Assembly: GCA_033964015.1 (NCBI GenBank) | Contig: CM066921.1 | Coordinates: 25,277,355-25,341,354 of the forward strand | Reading direction: 5' to 3' | DNA length: 64,000 bases | From: Scolanthus callimorphus | Taxonomy: Eukaryota > Cnidaria > Anthozoa > Actiniaria > Edwardsiidae | Shown: piece after piece, positions 34,859-44,649 of the stretch | Layout: each line of letters opens with the position of its first letter | Position numbering within the stretch: the first letter of the stretch is position 1 | Position numbers and translations under genes: made by a program | The notes under the pieces: model-generated | The model's input: the letters and a program-made list of their open reading frames with translations, nothing else | Databases searched by the model: none | Told to the model about the DNA's origin: nothing

Positions 34859-36092
34859 GGACAACTTAGAGTGCCTTACCTTACATACTTGACAAATTTT
34901 CCACAGACTCAGCACAAAGACTGGCAAATATATTCACAAAAATGTCGACTTTTATGCAAATTAAGGGTGCTCTATCCCGTCAAGGTATCTTGTCTTGAAA
35001 ACCTCTGTAACCTATTGCTAGGTAGTAAGTATTGAACCCGATAATAATATTTGACATTTTGATCGAACGCCTGCGCGGAGAAAGAAGAAATTGCTGAACA
35101 TTTTTGACGTTATACTCGTTACCATGGTAACGAAATGACACCTTCCCAACAAACATTGTGCAGTGGAAACATCACAGCTACTGACAATTTGATGTCCTAA
35201 TTCTAAAGCCTCTCGAAAATATCACTAGCAAGTAAACCTCAGAGGGGGTGGGTGGCCTACTGGCCTCCCCTCCCCTCCTTTGTACAAACATCACTAAAAT
35301 GCTGTAAAATTAGTCAAACGTGACAATGAAATATGTTTGCTATAACTCAATGTATTTAGTAGCTACTATAGTAATTTTTCGTCAAAAATGTACAATGTAT
35401 GCGTGGTATAGACAATTATTCTATATACCTTAGAAAACCTATCTTATTTTAGGCGATTAGGCCGTCATCTTTAAGGGTTTGCAGAAGCTCGCCATTTTAA
35501 TTGCACAAAAATGTTTTTGTATTTTCTGAAAGGGGAATGAATGTCCTTTTCTATGATATCTTTTGTATGTTCGAACTCGTCCCAACATGGGCGATATTCG
35601 GTCGCAAATATGGATATTTTTTTACATTTCGTAAAAGTGCACTTTCTCAAAAATATTTAAAAATACAGGAAATATTGTATGTGTAACGGATGTTTGTGCA
35701 AAAAAGTTAAAACGAACGCAGACATGATGTACTTTTCAGAAACTAACTTGGTATTTTGTTAAATACTTGCGATTGTTCAGGAGGGAGACGTTAAATTGGG
35801 GCAAAAATTACCATGTTTTCACCCCTTTTGGGCAAAAAATGAAAAATCCGGGTTTTCTCACCGACATTTCAATTAAATCAAAAAATTCTTTCAGCGCCGA
35901 AGACACCTTATCATAGACTATGTTTAAGCAAAGTTTGGGAAATTTTGATTTTTTCGACTCTTCCCGACTTGGTGATATTTACAGAAACTCGCTCTTAAGT
36001 GTTTTGAATTAATTCCTGCTCATAACTTGCACAATTTTAGAGATCAGAAAAATCTTTCAATGTCTGAGATTTCAAGAAAGTCAATATCCTTT

Positions 36093-36425
36093 TTATTATA
36101 TAAACACCAATGAAATACCAGGTGATCTCCCGCGTGAAAACTTGATATCTTCACACGTGAAAATAACATGTTATTTTCACATGTGAAAATATCACACTTG
36201 CCTTTGCTCAATGCTCGATTTTTAAGCTTAACTCAAATAAAATTTGAATTTGGTATTCATTGATGATTATATAATAAACAGAACATTACATGACCGCTTG
36301 GAGATGCGAATTTATCTTCTCGTGTAAAAATTGATCGCACTCGTTCGCTGCGCTCACTCGTGAGATAAATTTTCAACACTCGAAGATAAAATTCGTATCT
36401 CCGCGCGGCCATGTAATATCCTCTA
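36093..36425. mobile_element. Composite palindromic MITE (copy B, inverted)
   Basis: The same two adjoining palindromes as at 27,980-28,325, in opposite orientation and very similar in sequence. It lies between the foldback element and the upstream exon, within the 6-kb intron. Confidence 0.75.
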
Positions 36426-36504
36426 TTTCTGTACTCGCTTTCTGATTGGCTAACTTCTTACAAGATGGCCCAGTTGTTTCATAACCTTTCACTAATGAGC
36501 TCAC

Positions 36505-37461
36505 CTTGCAATAATGTAGACATGAGGACGCTCTACCTCCTCTTGAATGTCAATGACCTTGCCTGTTTTAGCTTGATATTCTTCAGTTGTAAGGTGGAAT
36601 GCAGGATCGTACATGACTGAAACCAGGAATAGCAAATGTCCATGGTTTGCCACTGTTGAGTGGTCATGCCAGATAGTAAGATGTCGTGTTCGCTCCAGTG
36701 CTTTCAGCTTGTTTCGCATTTGATCCAGTGAGTCATTATCTTCAAATTCATTCAGTTCCTGGAGACGCTTGCTCACATCTAATCTGGACATTTCATTATA
36801 CACATCGTCAGAGTGCTGCCTTGTCATAATCTTTTGCTTGTTTAATACCTTGCTCCTTATTTCTAGTGGCCTCTTTCTTCCCTCCACAGTAAACTCTATG
36901 GTTTCTACTTCATTCTTCTTGTTAAGGATCAGCTTGGAATATTTCTTGGGAACAATCATTTCACCAATAGATATTTCACCACTTCTTATTTTAGTTTTAA
37001 TTGTGTCTTTGAGGGAATCATTGGATTCAGGAGTTGGCGCTGATATCTCTCCACCATGACCTCTCAGCTTTCTTCGCCTTACTCTTGGTTTGCCAGATGC
37101 TGTAGTGCTTTGATGCTTCTTGAACCGGTTGATGTTTATGCGATGTGCAACAAGAGTATCTTGGACTATCTGACCCCCATTCTTTGGAGCATTGCCTTGC
37201 TTGTCCTTCACTTGGTACTTTCTTGCTAGCTCAGACCAGTTAAGCAATTTAAGCTCCTTATCATAGCCTTTTACGTCATTCACTAATCCTCTTACATTCC
37301 ATCCTAACATGTTCCCTTTTCCAGTGTGCTTTTTCTTTTTTCTGTTACCGAGCATGGTATTGGCTTTCTTTGTTCTTTTTACAGCTTCGGTTCTGGATTC
37401 AAAAGATGCACATAATCTTTCTTTTTGCCTGGCTGCAAATGATTGGCGGTTCCCAAGACAT
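36505..37461 (-). CDS. Middle exon of the conserved gene of unknown function
   Basis: 319 codons are open without interruption, from an ATTCTTCAG acceptor to a strong donor (GCAAG/GTGAGC). The N-part is basic (RTKKANTMLGNRKKKKHTGK). The C-part contains RTRHLTIWHDHSTVANHGHL, LVSVMYDPAF and RPHVYIIAR. The splice to 37,702 is in phase (GCAAG/A TGT). The splice to 30,437 is also in phase if the next residues are SNDTDADQLAYAETR. The 6.07-kb intron between them houses the giant foldback element. No known catalytic motif is recognised; possibly a DNA-binding or transposase-like protein. Confidence 0.55.
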
Positions 37462-37701
37462 CTGAAGAATTACAATTTAAAAAATTAAATTGAAAACTTT
37501 AAATGGGTTACAGTAAAATTCTGGGGCTTAATTAATATTGGAGGATTTTTTGCATTTGAAACAAGGTGGCTTATATGTATATATATTGGGGGGGCGGGGG
37601 GGGCTTGTTTTTGGTATTTTATGGTATTCTATTTACTTTAGCAGCATGCAGTGAACAACTGTATGATCATAATTACATGTAATAATATATAGTTCTTTTA
37701 C

Positions 37702-38431
37702 CTTGCAAAAGATGTAGTTTTCCAGTGTGTTTCTACTTCCTCCTTGGTCTTACGGAGTAGCTTACGCCGCGCTCGTTTCTTTTCAACATCTGTCTTCCTG
37801 ACCTGAACTTTGGCCTCAGGAACTTTTGCTAGGGCTTCACCTAATTTTAAGCCAGACCACTTTTGGAAAGATGGATTCAGTGTCCTGTAAATCTCCTTTG
37901 CAGCAGATGTTGCAGTTTTCCTGCTAACATGTTCATTGTTATAATTGTCCTTATTAGAATTACTTATGTCCCTTAAAACATTGAAAGGATTTTGTTTTGC
38001 CTTGGCTTTCAGGTGAGGACTTCTAACAGGAAACAGTGCCTGCACGGAGGAACAACTCTGGTAACAACCTTTGCAGTCAGCAAAAGAATGCTCGCGTTTC
38101 CTTGTTTCTGGCAGGTTTAGCCAACGTTTAACAGAGAACTGCTCTAGATATTTTCTTTCTCATGTTTTTTTCGTGGGTTCCACTTTTTGATTGCTGCTTC
38201 AAGGGCTGGAAACCTTTTACTGAAGGTCTTGTAGTCTGGGATGTTATAAGATTCCGCTCTGTCTTCGAATACACCTGAGAAGCATTTATACCTCTTCTCT
38301 GCTTCTTGTGATTTTGGTGATTTGGCGGGATCTACATTATGCTTTACAAACTCTCTTGCCTTCAATGCCGTCTCGTAGGCTGCAACTCTTGCAAAACCGC
38401 AAGTCGTTGGAGATACAAGACCCCCAGACAT
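37702..38431 (-). CDS. First coding segment of the conserved gene of unknown function
   Basis: It starts at an ATG (38,429-38,431) with MSGGLVSPTTCGFARVAAYE and runs through a Lys-rich segment (EAAIKKWNPRKKHEKE) to a frame break at about 38,140. A second frame continues with FSVKRWLNLPETRKREHSFA and a cysteine cluster (CKGCYQSC), then SFQKWSGLKLGEAL, to a donor (GCAAG/GTAAAA) at 37,702. The break is near an A7 run, so it could be an indel or, less likely, a tiny intron. The 240-bp intron 37,462-37,701 has GT-AG borders and keeps phase. Confidence 0.5.
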
Positions 38432-39452
38432 CTAAGGGCTTGATGTAATGTAAATCGGAACCAAAAATAACGGAGGTAAATGAGTTTGTATAATACGTTG
38501 TTAGTTGCTCGGCGAGCGCGCTCTTTCTGAATTATCAGATTTCGAATTTAGCGCTAAGGTCATTAATGCCGGTCTTGTGACTGCGTTATCGTGTAATCTA
38601 ATGCTAAACAAATGACAGAAACTTAGTCAAAAACAAGATATTACATGCAGTTAGCAAGGACTCGCACGTACGATCGATGTATAGTAAGCCCCTTTCACAG
38701 GAAGAGAAAACACCTATTAATTTGACATTTTATATCCCTTTATTCTTCTAAATGATATTTTAAATGTAATACGAGAAATGTATAGAACAGATTACTTTCC
38801 TTCATTTCCCATTGTAGTGAACCAGAGTTGTTATTTTCAAAGATTATTTCCAGAGAACGAAGAAGCCGGCTCGTCCGCCATCTTGAATGTTATGGTTTAA
38901 AGGCAAATCCGCTGACTAGACCTTGCTTCGAACCAGCGGCTCATCACAAGATGGCGGCAAGAAACAAAGCCGTTATAAGGACGTAAATAAAAGCGCTTGC
39001 ATTCGACGGTGGCTGCCTAATAGAGAGCTTTCTTTCACTGTGCGGCTTAGTTATATTCAATTTTTTTAGAACCAACGAGGATGGGTGGAAATAATGTCCA
39101 ATGCGAACGGAACAAATGCCAAAAATTCGATATTTTTGCCTTTTTTTGAATATATTTTCACGATGAGTTACGATATCAAGCCATCCTCGTTGGAAACATA
39201 TAAAACAGCTTACAGGGTCTCACCTAAAAGCAAACTGGTGTTTATTCTATGTTTCTGCAGCGAATGCATGGGCCTACATTATTTTGGCGCTTTTGCATAC
39301 CATGGCAAGTCACGTGATCGGTTGTCATGGTCACACTTGCGCTTGTCGAATTGCCCGCGCAAGAAAACATAACCTTAACGCAAAATAGTTTTGAAATATC
39401 ATTCAATTTTCTTTAAATAATTTTTTTATTGATTTTTTGGCATTTTTGGTAT
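38432..39452. promoter_or_regulatory. Upstream region of the conserved gene
   Basis: No coding signal. It lies between the putative start codon (38,431) and the inner end of the right inverted arm. AAGATGGCGGC-type motifs, common near metazoan starts and in MITE ends, occur at about 38,880 (inverted) and 38,949. The promoter role is inferred from position only. Confidence 0.25.
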
Positions 39453-40980
39453 TTCGCCCAGGCCTTAATGTACCTGAGTGCCTTAATATGCCTGAGAAGC
39501 TTATCACGAGCTGAAAGGACCGTTTTTTCTAGCGAAAGCTGCCGAATCCTGCTGGAACAATTTTGCCTGAGCTAGGAGAAAATTTAGCGCTGCCGAGCAG
39601 GATTTCTTTTTTATCGTTGATCTTCGAGGGATGCCGTTGAAATTCCCTACGCTTTTAGCACGACTTGCTGCTTTCGGGCCTAGTAACGATACTCGCAAGG
39701 GTCTTCTCTCCATCTTTCTAAAGCCAGAAGCTAGCGTACAGCATCGGTGTTGATATAAATTAGCGTTTGTCAAAAGCTGTTGGCAAAACTACTAGAATTT
39801 GAGGCCCGCGGTCTGCTCTTCTTTTACTTGTATAGCAGGAAAAAACTGTATTCCAGATTCTACATCCTCTTCAAACTCTCTTTCGTCCATATTCCGAATT
39901 TGAAAGGACGAATTTATTAAAATCTTTGCGTTCGTGTTCCCGAAAGATTCCTCTCTCCCATCGCGGCTTGTACTCGAACGAGCAAACGCTTCCAGTTTCG
40001 CTTCCGGTTTAACTCACGTGACGCGTCCCTTTGTCTTTTGGCCAATTAGCGCAGCATTCAGATTCTGAATGTTGAACATGAACTTTTGAATGCATTTGTG
40101 TCAGGCCCTCTCCTCTCCTTCTCTCATTTTTTTGTTCGAGGAGGGGGAGGGTCCTGATACTCAGGCTACTGAAGACATAAATATGGGCTGTAGCGCTACA
40201 AGTACAGCGTGCCTAATTATGTGCCTTGGCAAAATATATCCCTTCAATGCATTGAACACTTATGTGGACATTTGACTGATTTCGTGTGTTTTCTGTGATC
40301 TCTGCTGGCATAAACAAAACATTATAGGTTTATTAGAAAATACCAAAAAACATTTTCTTTATTCGAAATTACCCAGTGAAATGACAACGTCGGTGAAGAA
40401 ATACCAAACCATTAAACCAATATACTTTAGGCCGGGTAAGCTGTACAGTCTATGTCATTCTTGACTTTTCAGTCGTCAGAAACTCATGAATAACAAAGGA
40501 ACTTCATGAATAACAAAATGATTCAAAATGGCCGCCGTCACAGATATCTTTTTAACCTTCACTTTTACAGTACGTACGGAAGTTACGGCACAATTTTATA
40601 TCTAACCATTTGAAACGCATTTAATTCTACAGGTATGCCGAGTTTGATGTGTTTCTCGGTAAGATTTTGAATTTTACAGGGTTTGAATTAGTTTAGAATT
40701 TTACAAAGAACATGTGAGCATCTTGTAACAAAAGTGCCCAAAATCGGAATGTTGTCCCATCGGCTCATTCTTAACATCCGGTCTAAATTAAACCTTATAC
40801 ACATACCTATCATCCTATGCTACTTTCCCGGGTCTGCGCGAAGGGTGCTACGAAAACAACTTTCTAGGCCTCTTTTGAAGATCTGCTCCTAGACTACACT
40901 GACTCATTAGCGTATTCACCATTGCTGGCTGTAGTCGCCTATGGCCGGTCGCACATTCGTCCAGCTTTTCACCATTCTAC
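39453..40980. repeat. Right arm of the large diverged inverted repeat
   Basis: The inverted counterpart of 22,400-24,001: the 26-bp end (39,453-39,478), the adjoining related motif (39,479-39,496), GCCTGACACAA...CCTGATACTCAGGC (40,098-40,167) and the ~220-bp block ending CTGCTCCTAGACTA (40,690-40,898). A basic 89-codon minus ORF at 39,504-39,773 has no clear counterpart in the left arm. Confidence 0.65.
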
Positions 40981-41448
40981 AACGCGGAGTACAATCTGGG
41001 ATAATAAAATCGTTTCTGGTGTCTTCCCTCCTTCACTTGGCGCTCAGAGAGAAGGAAAACCAAAATCACTGACACCGGTTTTGAGATCACCTGGAAATAG
41101 ATTTCCATCAAACCTGGAGTTGCACGCATTAAAGTGAAAGGAGAGGAGCTTTTTCATCACTGCAACTAAATTATTTTAGAGTATCACGATTCACCCTGGA
41201 ACTCGGTGTTGTTTTGAGCCCTCAATATTTTGTGGTATTCACGGCTCGAAAAGAGCTAGGAATTTCAACTCTTTTTCGCACGAATTTGTTGTTTCAGTCG
41301 ACGAAAATTATTGCGATTTCCTCCAGAAAATAATGAAGAATCGCGATTGGAAGAAAATGTTTCTGCCAAATACGGAAAATATTTTCTCCCAATAGCTGTC
41401 ATTATTTTCTGGTATTGCCGTCTCAAAATCGCGACACAGTTTTTTCTC
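40981..41448. other. Intergenic, nothing recognised
   Basis: No gene signal; it lies between the right arm and the next transposon. Confidence 0.3.
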
Positions 41449-41457
41449 CTCGGACAC

Positions 41458-42772
41458 CATCCTCGCGCGCCAGTGTCCTTCCCTCACCTCCCCCCAGGGG
41501 ACAGAGGAAAAGGACCCTGGAATGGTCTGGTCACGTGTCACCCAGATTTTGGGTGATAACAAACATTCCCACGCGGGGGTAGGATACGCGCACATTGCTC
41601 CTTGCGTTTTCTAAAAATGGCGGCTCGTGACTGTGACTAGCAACGGTGACTAAAAAACACTGCGAAACAAGTAACTTTGTTGAGAAACAGTTTACTTTTC
41701 CTCCCAAAGCTAAAAACAGGATTTCTGGATGGAGAGCTTTTATATCCTGCTATGGAAAAGTACATGAGTGGATTCAGTTTCTTGTTAATATTTCTACACT
41801 GGTAGTCCTTCGAGGGTTCATTGCGTCGGTTGCTCGTCACGAGACAAAGTTGAAACGTTTTTGCCGTCTAATAAATCAGCTTGTCCGGCAGCAAGTTTGA
41901 AGACTAAGATGTACCAATAAAGACAATTATCAACTCGTGAGCTCATAAAAAACAAGTGGAAAAGATTGTTGCAAACCCGAGAACATTCGTCTCTGGCCAA
42001 GAGTGCTGCAGAGTTGACCGGTTTCGTCTTGATTGTTCTTCGCAAGCTGGAAATGTTTACTTTTGCTGCCCTAACAAGCTGGGGAAACTACCCTGCTCGT
42101 TTGCATGGTTGTTCGGCTACAAGCTTGAGTCCAATAGATATTTCAGTAAAGACAGTAAACTCGCAAACTCTTGAAAGCAAGTGGAAAATATTAGATAGCA
42201 AAAACCCGCTTGTCGCCGAAAGCTGGCAATACTCACAGTTGAGGAAAAGACTCAAATGTTTCCTGGCGAAACAAACAGTAACACCGTTTCAAATCCTGAC
42301 AGAAGATACTGCATGTAGTAGCTAAAAGTATAGATTGCTTCTTAGGTAAGTTGACTGAATGTACATAATGAATGTATATAAGACAAAGTTTCAGTAAAAT
42401 AAACTAGCACGCTAAAATAAATTGCTCAATATCATTGTCGTTTCTGCTCGTGTTGTTGCTTTGACTTAAAGTTTATCATTCCTCGACTGGGAAAAAATGG
42501 GTCAGTCAGCCTGGGAATAAGTTCAAAAATTCTTGGGAAAACAACGGAAAGTTTATTTTCCATATTTTCTGACAAAATGTCTTCAGTCTCTTTTTGTCAG
42601 AAATTTTCCGTTGGGACCCAACCCCAAGTTTTGATTTTTTGTTATCACCCAAAATCTGGGTGACACGTGACCAGACCATTCCAGGGTCCTTTTCCTCTTT
42701 CCCCCGGTGGGGGTGGGGGGGGGGGGGGGGGGGGGGGGGGGTGTGAGGGGAGGACCCTGGCGCGCGAGGATG
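41458..42772. mobile_element. 1.3-kb transposon with 9-bp target duplication CTCGGACAC
   Basis: Inverted ends of about 120 bp start CATCCTCGCGCGCCAG and include TGGTCACGTGTCACCCAG on both sides. The 9-bp direct repeat CTCGGACAC lies at 41,449-41,457 and 42,773-42,781. The interior has two successive plus frames (41,646-41,900 and about 41,936-42,325), neither matching a known transposase. A 27-base G run lies at 42,715-42,741 in the right end. Mutator-like by duplication length. Confidence 0.8.
41936..42325 (+). CDS. Open frame inside the 1.3-kb transposon, unknown
   Basis: About 125 open codons with a fairly normal composition, containing REHSSLAKSAAELTGFVL and LKCFLAKQTVTPFQIL. The segment 'AKSAAELTGF' also occurs at about 55,415-55,445, so the sequence is repeated. 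There is no recognisable domain and no in-frame ATG at the start. It may be a fragment captured by the transposon. Confidence 0.3.
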   Translation, partial: RELIKNKWKRLLQTREHSSLAKSAAELTGFVLIVLRKLEMFTFAALTSWGNYPARLHGCSATSLSPIDISVKTVNSQTLESKWKILDSKNPLVAESWQYSQLRKRLKCFLAKQTVTPFQILTEDTACSS

Positions 42773-42895
42773 CTCGGACACCTCAGACAACTTATTTTCG
42801 TGAACCCATACGTTCAGGCCGGTCTACACCTTGAAATTTTTGCCGCATTTGTTGTGCGATTTTTCTCGCGCGAGATGCAATTCCAACTCTATTGT

Positions 42896-43729
42896 TTAAA
42901 GTGCCACTATTATCAAGTTTGAAAATTATTTACTTTATGCCTTATTTGAAAGAGCTGAGGCTCAGAAGAAATATGCTTCTTTCCGTTTTCAAAAATCTTT
43001 TTTGGTTCCGAAGATATTAGAGTTTGAAATTTGGCCGCCATTGCTCCAAAGTGTGACTTGATGACGTCACACTCTCAACAAACAAAGTGGTGAATTATTT
43101 GATGGTCTATATTTTTGTTGGATTTGCATCAAATACTATCAAATTTGCCACGGTTATTGAACTCACTCTTCCTGATAATTTTGTTTACCTTAATTGATTG
43201 CCATGGCAACAGCCTTTGTTCCAGACCACCCCTATCCAAAATTCTAGATGAGGCTATATCTTTTGAAAAAATCAATTGTAACCTACATTGCCATGCCCAC
43301 TTATCTTATTTAGTAGTAGCTCGCTTTTAGTAACAAGCAAATTGCTTAATTTTGAAATCTGGGCGGGAAAAATCAGGAAATCCTAAAATCATCTGGGGAG
43401 GCTGGGAACCAGGGGGTTGCCATGGCAACCCTGATTGATGAGTCACACCACTCTGTTCAAGTCAAGTATTCATTCTGCCAAGTTTGAGCACTCTGACTTC
43501 AAGAGGTATAGAGATATACCTCTTTTTAGTATTTAGGCATTGATCAAGTTGAGAGTGTGACGTCATCACCCATGCTAATTTGCATATCGTTCTTACCTTA
43601 ATAACTTCTGAACGAAAAGAGCTATCAAAAAACGGAAAACGGCATTGTTCTAGTTTTGCAAAGCTGCCTAATATATGGAGAATTGGCAAAGATTGGAGAC
43701 TCTAATTTTTGATAATAGTGGCACTTTAA
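42896..43729. mobile_element. TTAA-flanked MITE, complete copy
   Basis: The ends read TTAAAGTGCCACTATTAT and its complement, with TTAA at 42,896-42,899 and 43,726-43,729. Length 834 bp, no coding capacity. The left 590 bp recur inverted at 45,239-45,839. Confidence 0.85.
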
Positions 43730-44463
43730 ACAAGATGCAAATCTGGTACGATTTCTGTGCTCTCTTTTCTTCAAACCGCATCAAGGTGCAAAGAGCGACA
43801 AAAATTGCATGAAAAAATCCAAGTGTAAACGGGACTTTAAGGAGACCGCAGGAAACTTCCCAACTGAAATGGCATGCAACAACGGAGGTGACAGGCCGAG
43901 GAGGTCTGGGCACGAGGATGATAAAAGGAACAACGTGATTTGATTCACTTGCCTGTGAAATGAAAGCAACTGAAAATATCTTAAAAACAACAGCAAACGA
44001 TGAAGGGTTTACTTTTTAAAAGCGTAGTTTTCGGCTCGGGTGCAAGCGTTAAAGTGCGAGGTGCAAACATCCAGAGAAGGTTATGATCATATTCTAGCTG
44101 CCTCTGCAATTTTTGGCCTGGCCTAGAGTTTTAGGCAGCCCCTCATTCGAGGATTATTTGCCGGCCTGTTTTGAGTCTGGAGCTTATGTTTTCCAAATTT
44201 CCAAGACAGGACGAGATATTATTGTTCTGTAGATTAACTATGTTGTTTTCATTTTACAGGAAGTGATTTTTTTAGCGCATGGCAAATGCGTTTTGCGCCG
44301 GTGTTGATAAAATGGCTATTGCCAGCAAGGCAAATGCACTTCAGACGGCAGTCCAGAATACAAACGGAAGTGCTAATTCTATGACACTTTATTATCGTTT
44401 ATTTCGTATACATCTCATCAGAATACAATCATTGTGACATGTGCCATCTACTTCTTATCGCTG
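43730..44463. other. Intergenic, 3' of the fibrinogen-like gene
   Basis: Nothing recognised. It would contain the 3'UTR and polyadenylation site of the minus-strand gene; AATAAA-like signals on the minus strand are not distinctive. Confidence 0.3.
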
Positions 44464-44649
44464 CTACTGTGCGAGTATGAGCCCATGTCCCTTGATACTC
44501 TTGTTGCCTTTGTCAGCGCTGCATCGACCTTCGTTGCCTGCTGAGTTGCTTGCACTCTGACCACAATAGCTACCCGACGCGCCGAATCCTACTCGCGAGT
44601 CAGGGCTGTTGCAATCATTCTCCTGGTTAGAAACTATACCAATCCTCAC
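44464..44649 (-). CDS. Fibrinogen-like gene exon 7 (terminal)
   Basis: Follows a CTCTTTTAG acceptor and ends at TAG. It encodes VRIGIVSNQENDCNSPDSRV, then an Asn/Ser/Gly-rich segment with CGQSASNSAGNEGRCS, and ends GLILAQ. Phase 0 with exon 6 (GCA AAG / GTG AGG). The Asn/Asp-rich acidic loops may bind calcium, as in fibrinogen-related domains; that is inferred. Confidence 0.8.
   Translation of the reverse strand: MRIGIVSNQENDCNSPDSRVGFGASGSYCGQSASNSAGNEGRCSADKGNKSIKGHGLILAQ

Larger units (their letters stand above)
30677..35998. mobile_element. Giant foldback DNA element flanked by TTAA
   Basis: The ends read TTAAGAGCAAGTTTCTGT and its near-complement at 35,981-35,998. The outer arms (30,677-31,584 and 35,067-35,998, about 0.9 kb) are roughly 90% similar by eye. 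The inner arms (32,771-33,000 and 34,275-34,490) are also complementary. The left arm has a 1.19-kb insertion (31,585-32,770) and the right arm a MITE (34,577-34,858). No transposase ORF is visible. TTAA at both ends suits piggyBac- or Kolobok-type transposition, but TTAA may be the duplication or part of the terminus. Confidence 0.8.
30438..36504 (-). other. 6.07-kb intron hosting a giant foldback element
   Basis: Donor GCAAG/GTGAGC at 36,505/36,504; acceptor TTGTTCCAG at 30,438. It contains the composite MITE copy B (36,093-36,425) and the TTAA-flanked foldback element (30,677-35,998), which together make up nearly all of its length. Confidence 0.5.
23976..39478. mobile_element. Candidate 15.5-kb TIR-bounded element carrying two genes
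   Basis: A perfect 26-bp inverted repeat starting CTCAGGTACATTAAGG lies at 23,976-24,001 and 39,453-39,478. A second related motif (CTCA[C/G]GCATATTAAGGCA) lies just outside on both sides. Enclosed are a kinase gene and a larger conserved gene of unknown function, both on the minus strand, plus nested foldback elements. No matching target duplication is visible, and the termini lie within larger diverged inverted arms. A real transposon, or two inverted copies of a shorter repeat that happen to flank the genes, both remain possible. Confidence 0.45.

Noticed and set aside
24000..39450. Polinton/Maverick-type giant element
   Set aside because: Long inverted arms and size would fit, but no polymerase B, integrase, ATPase or capsid-like sequence was seen.
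43115..43330. 71-codon ORF also found at 45,404-45,619
   Set aside because: The match is explained by two inverted copies of a TTAA-flanked MITE; the ORF is incidental.
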